Shown here: positions 52,768-61,448 of the stretch, one piece after another
How the letters are laid out: each line of letters starts with the position of its first letter
How positions within the stretch are numbered: the first letter of the stretch is position 1
Assembly (NCBI RefSeq): GCF_005503355.1
Contig: NZ_SCMK01000006.1
Span: 1-64,000, forward strand
DNA: 64,000 nucleotides
DNA from: Sphingomonas sp. 1F27F7B
GTDB lineage: Bacteria; Pseudomonadota; Alphaproteobacteria; Sphingomonadales; Sphingomonadaceae
Reading direction: 5' to 3'
Position numbers and translations under genes: made by a program
Notes under the pieces: generated by a model
Seen by the model: the letters and a program-made list of their open reading frames with translations, nothing else
Told to the model about the DNA's origin: nothing
The model's database searches: none

Positions 52768-55092
52768 CTATTTGGACGCCTTGGCGGCTTCGGCCCTCTT
52801 GCCCTTCTTCGGCTTGGGCGCGGCCGGCGTGATCTGGAAGTTCAGCACGCCGTCCTTCAGCTTCACGTTCACCTCGCCGCCATGGACGAGCTTGCCGAAC
52901 AGCAACTCCTCGGCCAGCGGCTGCTTGATCTTCTCCTGGATCAGACGGCTCATCGGGCGGGCGCCGTACAGCTTGTCATAGCCTTTCTCGGTGAGCCATG
53001 CCTTGGCCGGTTCGTCGAGCTGGATGTGGACGCCGCGATCCGCCAGCTGCAGCTCGAGCTGGAGGATGAACTTGTCCACCACCCGGCTGACCACCGCGGT
53101 GGGCAGGTAATCGAACGGCACGATCGCATCCAGGCGATTGCGGAATTCCGGCGTGAAGAGCTTCTTCACCGCCTCTTCCTGCACGTCGTCGCGACTGATC
53201 TCGCCGAAGCCGATCGACTCCCTGGTCATGTCCGATGCGCCGGCATTGGTGGTCATGATCAGGATCACGTTGCGGAAGTCGACCGTCTTGCCGTGGTGGT
53301 CGGTCAGCTTGCCGTTGTCCATCACCTGGAGGAGGATGTTGAACAGGTCCGGATGCGCTTTCTCGATCTCGTCGAGCAGGAGCACCGAGTGCGGCTGCTG
53401 GTCGACCGCGTCGGTGAGCAGGCCGCCCTGGTCATAGCCCACATAGCCCGGAGGCGCGCCGATCAGGCGGCTCACCGAGTGGCGCTCCATATATTCCGAC
53501 ATGTCGAACCGCTGGAGCGGAATGCCGAGCAGTTCGGCGAGCTGCTTCGCCACTTCGGTCTTGCCGACGCCGGTCGGGCCCGAGAAGAGATAGTTGCCGA
53601 TCGGCTTGTCCGGATCGCGCAGGCCCGCGCGGCTCAGCTTGATCGCGGACGACAGCACCTCGATCGCCTTGTCCTGGCCGAACACGACTCGCTTCAGGTC
53701 GGTCTCCAGGTTCGCCAGCGTCTTGGTGTCGTCGGTCGACACGCTCTTTGGCGGGATGCGCGCCATGGTGGCGATCACGGCCTCGATTTCCTTGGGCGTG
53801 ATCGTCTTCTTGCGCTTGGACGGCGGCACCAGCATCTGCATCGCGCCGACTTCGTCGATCACGTCGATCGCCTTGTCGGGCAGCTTGCGGTCGTTGATGT
53901 AGCGCGCGCTCAGCTCCACTGCCGACTTGATCGCGTCGGGGGTGTACTTGACGTGGTGATGCTCTTCGAACGCGGTGCGCAGCCCGGCGAGGATCTTGAT
54001 CGTGTCCTCCACGGTCGGTTCGTTCACGTCGATCTTCTGGAAGCGCCGGAGCAGCGCCCGGTCCTTCTCGAAATGGTTGCGGAATTCCTTGTAGGTGGTC
54101 GAGCCGATGCAGCGGATCGAGCCCCCGGAGAGTGCGGGCTTGAGCAGGTTCGACGCGTCCATCGCGCCGCCGCTGGTGGCCCCGGCGCCGATCACCGTAT
54201 GGATCTCGTCGATGAACAGCACCGCGTGGGGCAGCTTCTCCAGCTCGGTGACGACTTGCTTCAGCCGCTCCTCGAAATCGCCGCGATACCGGGTGCCGGC
54301 GAGCAGCGCGCCCATGTCGAGCGAATAGATCACCGCTTCCTTGAGCACCTCGGGCACTTCGCCCTCGACGATCTTGCGTGCCAGGCCTTCCGCGATCGCG
54401 GTCTTGCCTACGCCGGGATCGCCCACATAGAGCGGGTTGTTCTTCGAGCGGCGGCAGAGGATCTGCACGGTGCGGTCCACTTCGGCGGCGCGGCCGATCA
54501 GCGGATCGACCTTGCCGGCCTTGGCCTTTTCGTTGAGATCGACGGTGAACTGCTTGAGCGCGCTCTCGCCCTTGCCGGATTTGGTCTCCTGCTTGGCGGC
54601 CTTGTCCTCGTCGGCGGCACCCTTGGGCGTGGTCGCCTCGGTGCTGCCGGTGCCGCCCTTGCCGACGCCGTGCGAGATGTAGCTGACCGCGTCGAGGCGG
54701 CTCATGTCCTGCTGCTGGAGGAAATAGACGGCGTAGCTCTCGCGCTCGCTGAACAGGGCGACGAGCACGTTGGCGCCGGTCACTTCGTCGCGGCCCGAGG
54801 ACTGGACGTGCAGGATGGCGCGCTGGACGACGCGCTGGAAGCCGCTGGTCGGCGACGGATCGGTGGCCTGGTCGACCTTGAGCGCCTCGAGCTCGGTGTC
54901 GAGATAGTGCGCCACGGTGTTCTTGAGCTCGCCCAGGTCGACGCCGCACGCGCTCATCACCTTGCTCGCATGCTCGTCGTCGACGAGCGCGAGGAGAAGA
55001 TGCTCCAGCGTGGCATATTCGTGGCGCCGCGAGCTCGCAGCTTCGAGCGCCTTGTGAAGGGTCGATTCCAGGGCGGAGGCGAAACTAGGCAT
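52768..55092 (-). CDS. clpA: ClpA, ATPase subunit of ClpAP protease
   Basis: ClpA unfolds substrates for ClpP. The 774-residue protein has an N-terminal Clp-N repeat domain (1-140). AAA1 has Walker A GDPGVGKTAIAEG and AAA2 has GPTGVGKTEVAKQ; the pore motif GYVGYDQGG is in AAA2. A linker at about 150-170 (TEATTPKGAADEDKAAKQETKSGKGES) is unusually charged. clpS is not adjacent here; the DUF1192 gene is upstream instead. SspB at 14 kb serves ClpX, not ClpA. Confidence 0.97.
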   Translation of the reverse strand: MPSFASALESTLHKALEAASSRRHEYATLEHLLLALVDDEHASKVMSACGVDLGELKNTVAHYLDTELEALKVDQATDPSPTSGFQRVVQRAILHVQSSGRDEVTGANVLVALFSERESYAVYFLQQQDMSRLDAVSYISHGVGKGGTGSTEATTPKGAADEDKAAKQETKSGKGESALKQFTVDLNEKAKAGKVDPLIGRAAEVDRTVQILCRRSKNNPLYVGDPGVGKTAIAEGLARKIVEGEVPEVLKEAVIYSLDMGALLAGTRYRGDFEERLKQVVTELEKLPHAVLFIDEIHTVIGAGATSGGAMDASNLLKPALSGGSIRCIGSTTYKEFRNHFEKDRALLRRFQKIDVNEPTVEDTIKILAGLRTAFEEHHHVKYTPDAIKSAVELSARYINDRKLPDKAIDVIDEVGAMQMLVPPSKRKKTITPKEIEAVIATMARIPPKSVSTDDTKTLANLETDLKRVVFGQDKAIEVLSSAIKLSRAGLRDPDKPIGNYLFSGPTGVGKTEVAKQLAELLGIPLQRFDMSEYMERHSVSRLIGAPPGYVGYDQGGLLTDAVDQQPHSVLLLDEIEKAHPDLFNILLQVMDNGKLTDHHGKTVDFRNVILIMTTNAGASDMTRESIGFGEISRDDVQEEAVKKLFTPEFRNRLDAIVPFDYLPTAVVSRVVDKFILQLELQLADRGVHIQLDEPAKAWLTEKGYDKLYGARPMSRLIQEKIKQPLAEELLFGKLVHGGEVNVKLKDGVLNFQITPAAPKPKKGKRAEAAKASK

Positions 55093-55232
55093 TCAGGTAC
55101 AACTCCTGTGGGCCGGAAAGGATACGCGGCCCCTGTCTCCCCCTATGTCGGGAGGCATGGGCCCGGCATCAAGCGCAGCGGCCCCGCACCGGAGCGGATT
55201 GGCGTTTCGCCCCATCTCCGGTGCCGTCACGC

Positions 55233-55430
55233 TCATTTCTTAAATAGAGCGTCCGCGCTTGCGCGGTGGTTAAGGGCAAATGAAATTTTGTTTCGACTTC
55301 GCGCAATCTCGGCCTCGAGCAGCGCGATTCGCTCGTTAAGCTCCTCAACCGAAAGGGGATCGAGGTCCTGCTTCGCGAGCTGGACGACAAGGTCGTCCTT
55401 GCGACGCGGAAGATTTTCGTCGGCGTCCAT
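55233..55430 (-). CDS. DUF1192 protein
   Basis: The 65-residue protein contains LAKQDLDPLSVEELNERIALLEAEIARSRNKISFALNHRASADALFKK, a single amphipathic helix and the conserved pattern of DUF1192. The family is alphaproteobacterial and uncharacterised. It lies between clpA and the divergent quinone oxidoreductase gene. Confidence 0.85.
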   Translation of the reverse strand: MDADENLPRRKDDLVVQLAKQDLDPLSVEELNERIALLEAEIARSRNKISFALNHRASADALFKK

Positions 55431-55508
55431 GATGACCCAGCGTTGACCGGGGCCGGGCCGATGTCAATAAGACCCGCGGTTTCACCTGCGTTCGAAAGCG
55501 ACGAGCCG

Positions 55509-56507
55509 ATGGGTCTTCCGGAAACGATGCTGGCAATCGACCCCGAGGCGCCTGGCGGGCCCGAGATTCTCGTGCCGGTCTCGCGCCCCGTGCCGCGGCC
55601 GGGGCGGGGCGAGGTGCTGGTCAAGGTCGCCGCGGCGGGCGTGAACCGGCCCGAAGTGATGCAGCGCAAGGGGCTGTATCCGCCGCCGCCCGGCGCGTCC
55701 TCGATTCTCGGCATGGAGATTTCCGGCACCGTCGCGGCGGTGGGCGAGGAAGTGCCGCGCGAGCTTCTGGGCCAGCGCGTCTGCGCGCTGATCTCGGGCG
55801 GGGCCTATGCCGAATATGCGGTGGCGCCGCAGGGCCAGTGCCTGCCGGTGCCGCCCGCGCTCTCGATGGTCGAGGCCGCGGCGATGCCGGAGACGCTGTT
55901 CACTGTCTGGAGCAACGTCTTCGAGCGTGCCTATGCGACGGAGGGGGAGTGGATCCTCGTCCATGGCGGCACCAGCGGCATCGGCACGATGGCGATCCAC
56001 CTCGCCAACCTGTTCGGGCTGACGATCATCGTCACCGCCGGATCCGACGAGAAGTGCGCGGCCGCGCGGCGGATCGGCGCCGATCACGCGATCAACTACA
56101 AGGCCGAGGATTTCGTCGCCCGGGCGATGGAGATCACGGCGGGCAGGGGTGTCGACATCGTGCTCGACATGGTCGGCGGCGACTATGTGCCGCGCAACCT
56201 CCAGTGCCTGGCGGAGGAGGGGCGCCATGTCTCCATCGCCGTGCAGGGCGGCATGCAGGCGACGATCCCGATCTTCGAGATCATGCGCAAGCGGCTGACG
56301 CTGACCGGGTCGACGCTGCGGCCGCGTCCCCCGGAGTTCAAGGCGCTTCTTGCCGACGAACTGCACCGTACGGTGTGGCCGCTCGTCGCCGAGGGCAGGC
56401 TGAAGCCGGTGATCGACACGGTGTTCCCGCTTGTCCGGGCAGCCGAGGCGCATGCCCGCATGGAAGCGGGCGGGCATGTCGGCAAGATCGTGCTGACGAT
56501 CGACTGA
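55509..56507 (+). CDS. NAD(P)H-quinone oxidoreductase, zinc-free MDR family
   Basis: The 332-residue protein has the GroES-like domain (about 20-120) with AAGVNRPEVMQRKGLYPPPPGAS and ILGMEISGTVAAVG. A Rossmann domain follows with ILVHGGTSGIGTMAIHLA. Catalytic zinc ligands are lacking, as in quinone oxidoreductases. ATG at 55509 gives the usual length; ATG at 55461, with GGGGCCGGG before it, would add 16 residues. Substrate is inferred. Confidence 0.88.
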   Translation: MGLPETMLAIDPEAPGGPEILVPVSRPVPRPGRGEVLVKVAAAGVNRPEVMQRKGLYPPPPGASSILGMEISGTVAAVGEEVPRELLGQRVCALISGGAYAEYAVAPQGQCLPVPPALSMVEAAAMPETLFTVWSNVFERAYATEGEWILVHGGTSGIGTMAIHLANLFGLTIIVTAGSDEKCAAARRIGADHAINYKAEDFVARAMEITAGRGVDIVLDMVGGDYVPRNLQCLAEEGRHVSIAVQGGMQATIPIFEIMRKRLTLTGSTLRPRPPEFKALLADELHRTVWPLVAEGRLKPVIDTVFPLVRAAEAHARMEAGGHVGKIVLTID

Positions 56508-56667
56508 GCCGGGCCGCAGGACGCGTTGAAACCGCACCGAATCTTCCGGTGGAGCAGTGCGCGGGCAGTATCCGATCATAAGCGCTGCTTGTGATTCGCA
56601 TGGCGTATTCTATTGGACGCCACGTCCCGGCCGGTCCGAAGGGGCGGGCCGGTCAAGGGAGGACATG

Positions 56668-57288
56668 ATGGCTGCGCTGGTGCTTCACGAATATGCCGCG
56701 TCGGGCAATTGCTACAAGATCCGGCTCACCGCCGCGCATCTGGGGCTGCCGCTCGAACGGCGCGAATATGACATCGTGAAAGGGGAGACGCGCACGCCGG
56801 CGTTCCTCGGCGAGGTCAATCCCAATGGTCGTATCCCGGTGCTTCAGGTCGGCGTCGACGATTTCCTGCCCGAGAGCAATGCCGCCTGCTTCTATCTGGC
56901 CGATGGCAGCGACCTGATTCCGCACGACCGGTTTGCGCGCGCCGACATGCTGCGCTGGCTGTTCTGGGAACAATATAACCACGAACCCAATGTCGCGACG
57001 CTGCGGTTCTGGCAGGTCTGGATCGGCCTGGACAATCTGAGCGAGGGGCAACGCGCGATGCTTCCGGCGAAGCGTGCGGCGGGCGAAGCGGCGCTCGCGT
57101 TGATGGACGAGCATCTGGAGAAGCGCGACTGGTTCGTGGCCGACCGGCTCACGCTCGCCGATATCGCGCTCTACGCCTATACGCATGTCGCCGAAACTGG
57201 CGGGTTCAGCCTCCGGCCCTATCCCGCAGTCCGCGCCTGGCTCGACCGGGTGGCGGCGCTGCCGCGGTACATTCCGATGGACGCTTGA
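56668..57288 (+). CDS. Glutathione S-transferase family protein
   Basis: The 206-residue protein has a thioredoxin-like N-domain (about 1-80: LVLHEYAASGNCYKIRLTAAHLGLPLERREYDIVKGETRTPAFLGEVNPNGRIPVL). A helical C-domain follows with ADRLTLADIALYAYTHVAE, containing the GST N-capping box. The likely active residue is Ser10 or nearby Cys13. GGGAGG lies just before the start. A hairpin (56601-56622) lies 45 bases upstream. Confidence 0.9.
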   Translation: MAALVLHEYAASGNCYKIRLTAAHLGLPLERREYDIVKGETRTPAFLGEVNPNGRIPVLQVGVDDFLPESNAACFYLADGSDLIPHDRFARADMLRWLFWEQYNHEPNVATLRFWQVWIGLDNLSEGQRAMLPAKRAAGEAALALMDEHLEKRDWFVADRLTLADIALYAYTHVAETGGFSLRPYPAVRAWLDRVAALPRYIPMDA

Positions 57289-57339
57289 AGCAGGCAAGCC
57301 GATCGAGTCGGGGGAAGCTATGAGATTATGCAGGTTTCT

Positions 57340-57357
57340 GTGACATCCGCGTGAAGT
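57340..57357 (+). promoter_or_regulatory. Candidate Pho box
   Basis: GTGACAT, four bases, GTGAAGT are two imperfect direct repeats 11 bases apart, the spacing of PhoB half-sites read in reverse. They precede a phosphoesterase-glycosyltransferase pair of the kind induced by phosphate starvation. A good -10 (TAATAT, 57375-57380) follows, 17 bases on, further than in E. coli promoters. The match is partial. Confidence 0.35.
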
Positions 57358-57430
57358 CGAAACGATTCGAAATGTAATATTCCGCGGCCATTTAGCCGAG
57401 CCAGGCAAGGGCATTTGCAGGGCTGGTTAA

Positions 57431-58309
57431 ATGGCCACGATCACCAGGCTTCCGTTCGACGCGCAGCACGTCGCGGATTTTCATGCGTCGACGCCGTCGA
57501 TCCCCGAAAGGGCGATCACGGAGCGCAAGCGCTATCGTTCGATCTGGATCTCGGACGTCCATCTCGGCACGCGCGGCTGCAATGCCGAGATGCTCATCGA
57601 CTTTCTCGACCATGTCGACAGCGACGTGATGTACCTGGTGGGCGACATCATCGACGGCTGGGCGCTCAAGAAGCGCTTCTACTGGCCCGACGCGCACAAC
57701 GACATCGTCTGGCGCGTGCTCAAGCGGGCCAAGCGCGGCACCGAGATCGTCTACATCCCGGGCAATCATGACGAGATGTTCCGCCAGTTCTCCGGGCTGA
57801 ACTTCGGCGGCGTCCATATTCGCCGCCAGGCGATCCACACGACCGCCGACGGCCGTCGCCTGCTTGTCCTGCACGGCGATGAGTTCGACGCGATCACCAT
57901 GTCGCACCGCTGGCTCGCCCATCTGGGCGACGCGGCCTATGAAATGATGATGGGCCTCAACCGGCTGGTGAACCGCGTCCGCCGCTGGCTCGACATGCCC
58001 TATTGGTCGCTGAGCAAATACGCCAAGGCTAAAGTGAAGAACGCAGTCGAGTTCATCTCGAAGTTCGAAGAGATCGTCGCGCACGAAGCCGGTGCGCGAG
58101 GAGTCGACGGCGTGATCGCCGGGCATATCCACACTGCCGAGATGCGCAACATCGAAGGCATCGCCTATTACAATGACGGCGATTGGGTGGAGGGTTGCAC
58201 CGCGCTCGTTGAGCATTACGACGGTACCATGGAAATTCTCCATTGGGCTGAAGAGATGGCGAAGCGCGAAAGCGAAGCAGCGTCCGGGGTCAGACTGGCG
58301 GCTGCGTGA
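57431..58309 (+). CDS. PlcP/LpxH-like metallophosphoesterase
   Basis: The 292-residue calcineurin-like enzyme has ISDVHLGTRG (Asp42, His44), GDIIDGW (Asp72), GNHDEMF (Asn112, His113), HGDEF (His149) and GHIHTAE, a full set of metal ligands. It is usually named UDP-2,3-diacylglucosamine hydrolase, but sequence and neighbour match the alphaproteobacterial phospholipase PlcP that turns phospholipids to diacylglycerol under phosphate limitation. The following glycosyltransferase would use that product. LpxH activity is the alternative. Confidence 0.75.
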   Translation: MATITRLPFDAQHVADFHASTPSIPERAITERKRYRSIWISDVHLGTRGCNAEMLIDFLDHVDSDVMYLVGDIIDGWALKKRFYWPDAHNDIVWRVLKRAKRGTEIVYIPGNHDEMFRQFSGLNFGGVHIRRQAIHTTADGRRLLVLHGDEFDAITMSHRWLAHLGDAAYEMMMGLNRLVNRVRRWLDMPYWSLSKYAKAKVKNAVEFISKFEEIVAHEAGARGVDGVIAGHIHTAEMRNIEGIAYYNDGDWVEGCTALVEHYDGTMEILHWAEEMAKRESEAASGVRLAAA

Positions 58310-58329
58310 CGGCAACGGAGGTCGGACCT

Positions 58330-59352
58330 GTGCGGATAGCTATCGTGACCGACGCCTGGGAGCCCCAGGTGAATGGAGTGGTGCGCACGCTGCAGTCGGT
58401 GCGCCGAGTGCTCGAGAAACAGGGGCATCTGGTCGAGGTGATCTCGCCGGATCTCTTCTATTCGCTGCCCTGCCCGACCTATCCGGAAATCCGCCTCGCG
58501 CTCGCCCGCGTCGCCAGCGTGGGCGCGATGCTCGAGGAATTCGGGCCGACCGCGATCCATCTCGCCACCGAAGGGCCGTTGTGCGTCGCGGCGCGGCGCT
58601 GGTGCATCCGGCACGAAATGCCTTTCACCACGGCCTATCATACGCAGTTCCCGGATTATGTTTCGGCGCGCTCGGGCGTGCCGTCGGAGTGGATCTGGCG
58701 CTACATCCGGTGGTTCCACGCCCCGAGCCAGGCGATCCTCGCTTCCACTCCCTCGATCCGCCAGTCGCTGACCGATCACGGGCTGTCCCATGTGAAGCAT
58801 TGGGGACGCGGCGTGGATCTCGGCAATTTCCGTCCCGGCCTTGTTCCGCATCCGGCGATGAAGGATCTCGAAGGTCCGGTGCAGCTCTATGTCGGCCGGG
58901 TTGCGATCGAGAAGAATCTCGAGGCGTTCCTCAAGACCACCCATCCAGGCACCAAGGTGGTGGTGGGCGACGGGCCGGCGCGTGCCTCGCTCCAGGCGCG
59001 CTTTCCCGAAGCGAAGTTCCTCGGCCCGATGTTCGGCGCCGAGCTCGCCTCCGCCTATTCCGCGGCGGACGTGTTCGTCTTCCCGAGCAAGACCGACACG
59101 TTCGGGCTGGTGATGATCGAGGCGCTGGCCTGCGGCGTGCCGGTCGCCGGTTATCCGGTCACCGGGCCGATCGACGTGCTCACGCCCGAAACCGGGGCGA
59201 TGGACGTCGATCTGACCAAGGCGATCGGCGAGGCGCTGACCAAGGACCGCGCGGCATGTGCGGCCTATGGCCGGACCTTCACCTGGGAAGCCAGCGCCCG
59301 CCAGTTCCTGAGCGCGCTCCACCCGATGCACGGGGAGCGGGTGGCGGCTTAG
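58330..59352 (+). CDS. Glycosyltransferase family 4, Agt-like
   Basis: The 340-residue GT-B enzyme has VRIAIVTDAWEPQVNGVVRT at the start, YVGRVAIEKNLE and FVFPSKTDTFGLVMIEALACGVPVAG (the EX7E sugar-nucleotide motif). GTG at 58330 is preferred because GGAGGT lies seven bases before it; GTG at 58306 would overlap the upstream stop. Paired with the phosphoesterase, it probably makes glycosyl-diacylglycerol. The TAG stop (59350-59352) is in TTAG, the boundary of the next repeat element. Confidence 0.83.
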   Translation: MRIAIVTDAWEPQVNGVVRTLQSVRRVLEKQGHLVEVISPDLFYSLPCPTYPEIRLALARVASVGAMLEEFGPTAIHLATEGPLCVAARRWCIRHEMPFTTAYHTQFPDYVSARSGVPSEWIWRYIRWFHAPSQAILASTPSIRQSLTDHGLSHVKHWGRGVDLGNFRPGLVPHPAMKDLEGPVQLYVGRVAIEKNLEAFLKTTHPGTKVVVGDGPARASLQARFPEAKFLGPMFGAELASAYSAADVFVFPSKTDTFGLVMIEALACGVPVAGYPVTGPIDVLTPETGAMDVDLTKAIGEALTKDRAACAAYGRTFTWEASARQFLSALHPMHGERVAA

Positions 59353-59708
59353 GTTGGCAACTCGAGCCAGCATCTGATTTCCCGTCGTCACCCCGGCCTT
59401 GAGCCGGGATCCCGCTTCTTCTTCTGCCCGCAAGGCAACGGGCCTCGAGCGCTAGGTTGAGGACCCATATAAATATTTGATTTGCATGGAGACAATGCTC
59501 CCACTTCGTCATCCCCGCAGAGGCGGGGATCCAGGGCCAAGGGTGGGGTGCGTGCGGCAGGCCCAGCCCTCTCCGGAGAGCGTTCGCGCGATGGCGTCGA
59601 TGTCTCATACTACCCTGGATCCCCGCCTGCGCGGGGATGACAAGGTTTGCTGAACGAGGCTTCGCCCTAGGCCGGAATGACGAAGGAAGAATATGAGGTC
59701 CAACCTGG
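59349..59708. repeat. Outer, interrupted element of nested copy F
   Basis: The left part (59353-59451) starts GTTGGCAACTCGAGCC and has a hairpin arm GTCACCCCGGCCTTGAGCCG at 59387. The right part (59671-59704) continues GCCGGAATGAC and ends GAATATGAGGTCCAAC, then CTGG. Joined across the inner element the two parts form one type-G element. The left TTAG includes the glycosyltransferase stop codon. The rest of 59353-59871 holds only the inner copy and the trcR leader. Confidence 0.65.
59452..59670. mobile_element. Inner element of nested copy F
   Basis: The element is 59456-59666 (211 bp), flanked by CTAG at 59452-59455 and 59667-59670. Its hairpin core is 59508-59641 (GTCATCCCCGCAGAGGCG...GCGGGGATGAC). 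It interrupts the right arm of the outer element; removing it and one CTAG restores that arm. This is good evidence that the element moved, or was moved, into a CTAG target. Confidence 0.75.
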
Positions 59709-59826
59709 GTATGAGGTGCATCCCGGCCTTCGCTGCGACGGCGGAGATTGGCGATCGCGTCGAAGACTCTTTCCGCCCCCTTTTCCTTGCTCTTCGCTGC
59801 GCATAGCATTAAGTCGTCCCCGTTAC

Positions 59827-59849
59827 AGGCCGCCCGTGATGGGCGGCCT
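59827..59849 (+). promoter_or_regulatory. Perfect hairpin in the trcR leader
   Basis: AGGCCGCCC and GGGCGGCCT are perfect 9-bp arms around GTGAT, followed by CTCTTCTATTTCT. The end of the hairpin is 22 bases before the trcR start. It resembles a terminator with a weak U-tract and could be an attenuator, a processing site, or a terminator for upstream transcription. Confidence 0.6.
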
Positions 59850-59871
59850 CTTCTATTTCTGGAGACTGTAA

Positions 59872-60567
59872 GTGGCCCAGCCGCTGATGCCCCATGCGAC
59901 CGCTTCCTGGCTGGTCGACAACACTTCGCTCTCGTTCGATCAGATCGCCGAGTTCTGTGGCCTGCACATCCTCGAGGTCCAGGCGATCGCCGACGATACC
60001 GCCGCGACCAAGCTCACCGGCCGCGATCCGGTCCGTGCGCACGAGCTGACGATGGACGAGATCGAGAAGGGCCAGAAGGACGCGAACTATGTCCTCAAGA
60101 TGCTCAAGGGCCCCGAGCAGGTCCGCCGTACCAAGGGCCCGCGCTACACGCCGGTCTCCAAGCGCCAGGACAAGCCGGACGGCATCGCCTGGATCCTGCG
60201 CAACCATCCCGAGATCTCGGACGGTGCGATCGGCAAGCTGATCGGCACCACGCGCACCACGATCGCCGCGATCCGCGACCGCAGCCACTGGAACATCGCC
60301 AACATCGTGCCGAAGGACCCGGTCACGCTGGGCCTCACTTCCCAGCGCGAGCTCGACGCGATCGTCGCCAAGGCCGCCAAGGCCGCCGGCATCGAAGCGC
60401 AGGTGGATACGCGTCTTGAAGGCGACCGCGAGGCGCTGATCGAGCAGCTCCGCGCCGAGCGCCAGGCCGCGGCCCGCGACGCCGAGGCCGCCGGTGAAGA
60501 CGCTCCGGCCGCTCCGATCGAGCATACCGCCGAGACGCTGTTCCGCAACAACAGCAGCAGCAACTGA
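59872..60567 (+). CDS. TrcR/DUF1013 cell-cycle regulator
   Basis: The 231-residue protein is the alphaproteobacterial DUF1013 family, now named TrcR for its role as an essential cell-cycle transcription regulator that works with RNA polymerase. Conserved segments are MPHATASWLVDNTSLSFDQIAEFCGLH, GRDPVRAHELTMDEI, IAWILRNHPEISDGAIGKLIGTTRTTI and RSHWNIANI. GTG at 59872 has GGAG eight bases before it. A strong hairpin lies in the leader. Confidence 0.9.
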   Translation: MAQPLMPHATASWLVDNTSLSFDQIAEFCGLHILEVQAIADDTAATKLTGRDPVRAHELTMDEIEKGQKDANYVLKMLKGPEQVRRTKGPRYTPVSKRQDKPDGIAWILRNHPEISDGAIGKLIGTTRTTIAAIRDRSHWNIANIVPKDPVTLGLTSQRELDAIVAKAAKAAGIEAQVDTRLEGDREALIEQLRAERQAAARDAEAAGEDAPAAPIEHTAETLFRNNSSSN

Positions 60568-60574
60568 CGGTGAA

Positions 60575-60598
60575 CCGGCCCGTAGAAACGGGGCCGGG
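60575..60598. terminator. Terminator hairpin between trcR and nat
   Basis: CCGGCCCGT pairs with ACGGGGCCGG around AGAA with one bulged G. It lies between the convergent trcR (ends 60567) and nat (ends 60599) genes and may serve trcR. Confidence 0.6.
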
Positions 60599-61411
60599 CT
60601 AGGTTTCGTCCGGAAAGAGAGCGGCGTGGCGCGCGCGGATCCCGTCCCATAGCTCCGCCGCTTCCGGCACCTGCAATCCGAAACGCTGATCGAGCCGCTC
60701 GACCAGCGTCCGGGCATCGGGGAGCAGTTCCTGCGTTTCCCCTTCCGGCCCGCGCTCGGTCAGCACCCGCCCGCGTAGCGTCGTGTGGCGATCGCCGCGG
60801 CGCTGCAGGACCACGAGATTCTGGACAAAGGGTGATTCGGGCCGGGTCTGCAATTCGTCGCAGCGCCGCGCGAGCAATGCCTCGTCGGCAGGCGCGTCCC
60901 GAAAGTCGTAGCTGAACGGGTCGCCCGCGCCATAGCGCTCTTCGAACCGCCACCATCCTTCCGCTTCGCGCAGCGCGACGTCATAGGGTGCATGGTGCGC
61001 TTCCGTCGGCAACAGCGGCAGCGGCGCCGCCTGCATGCCCCCGAAGCCGACATCGACCAGCCAGGGCCGGCCCTCCAGCATGACGACCAATGCCAGATGG
61101 TTGCCCATCGCCTGTGCGCCGTGCACGTGCCGCATCACGCCCGCGCAGATCCGGCGCACTTCGAAACCCAGCGCTTCGAGCACGCGCCCGAACAGTCCGT
61201 TCTGCTCGAAGCACCAGCCGCCGCGCCGGTGCGTCACCAGCTTGGCAAAGATCGCGTCCGGCGCGATCGAAACCGGTCGCTTCAGCTGCACGTCGAGATT
61301 CTCGAAGGGAAAGGCCGCGAGATGCGCTTGCATCAGCGTGCTCAGTGTCGCGCGATCGGGCGTCAGCGGCCCGTCATGCCCGATTCGCGCGAAATAGGCC
61401 TGGATATCCAT
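60599..61411 (-). CDS. nat: Arylamine N-acetyltransferase
   Basis: NAT transfers acetyl from acetyl-CoA to arylamines or hydrazines. The 270-residue protein has the catalytic triad Cys67 (RGGWCFEQN), His105 (GNHLALVV) and Asp120 (LVDVGFGG). ATG at 61411 gives MDIQAYFARIG, the normal start. It is followed on the same strand upstream by the flavoprotein gene, 37 bases away, and could share its transcript. Confidence 0.95.
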   Translation of the reverse strand: MDIQAYFARIGHDGPLTPDRATLSTLMQAHLAAFPFENLDVQLKRPVSIAPDAIFAKLVTHRRGGWCFEQNGLFGRVLEALGFEVRRICAGVMRHVHGAQAMGNHLALVVMLEGRPWLVDVGFGGMQAAPLPLLPTEAHHAPYDVALREAEGWWRFEERYGAGDPFSYDFRDAPADEALLARRCDELQTRPESPFVQNLVVLQRRGDRHTTLRGRVLTERGPEGETQELLPDARTLVERLDQRFGLQVPEAAELWDGIRARHAALFPDET

Positions 61412-61448
61412 GCGCCGCCCTCTCGTGACGGGGCGACGCATGCCGGGC

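Noticed and set aside
52882..55446. Very long open frame antisense to clpA and beyond (similar ones antisense to aldH, tgt, fumC and others)
   Set aside because: High-GC third positions keep the opposite strand open. The translations are Arg/Ala/His-rich without domains, while the other strand encodes complete known proteins.
59508..59641. Hairpin cores read as ordinary rho-independent terminators
   Set aside because: The arms are far apart (about 135 bp), lack U-tracts and recur with conserved internal sequence. They are dispersed elements, though they may still affect 3' ends.
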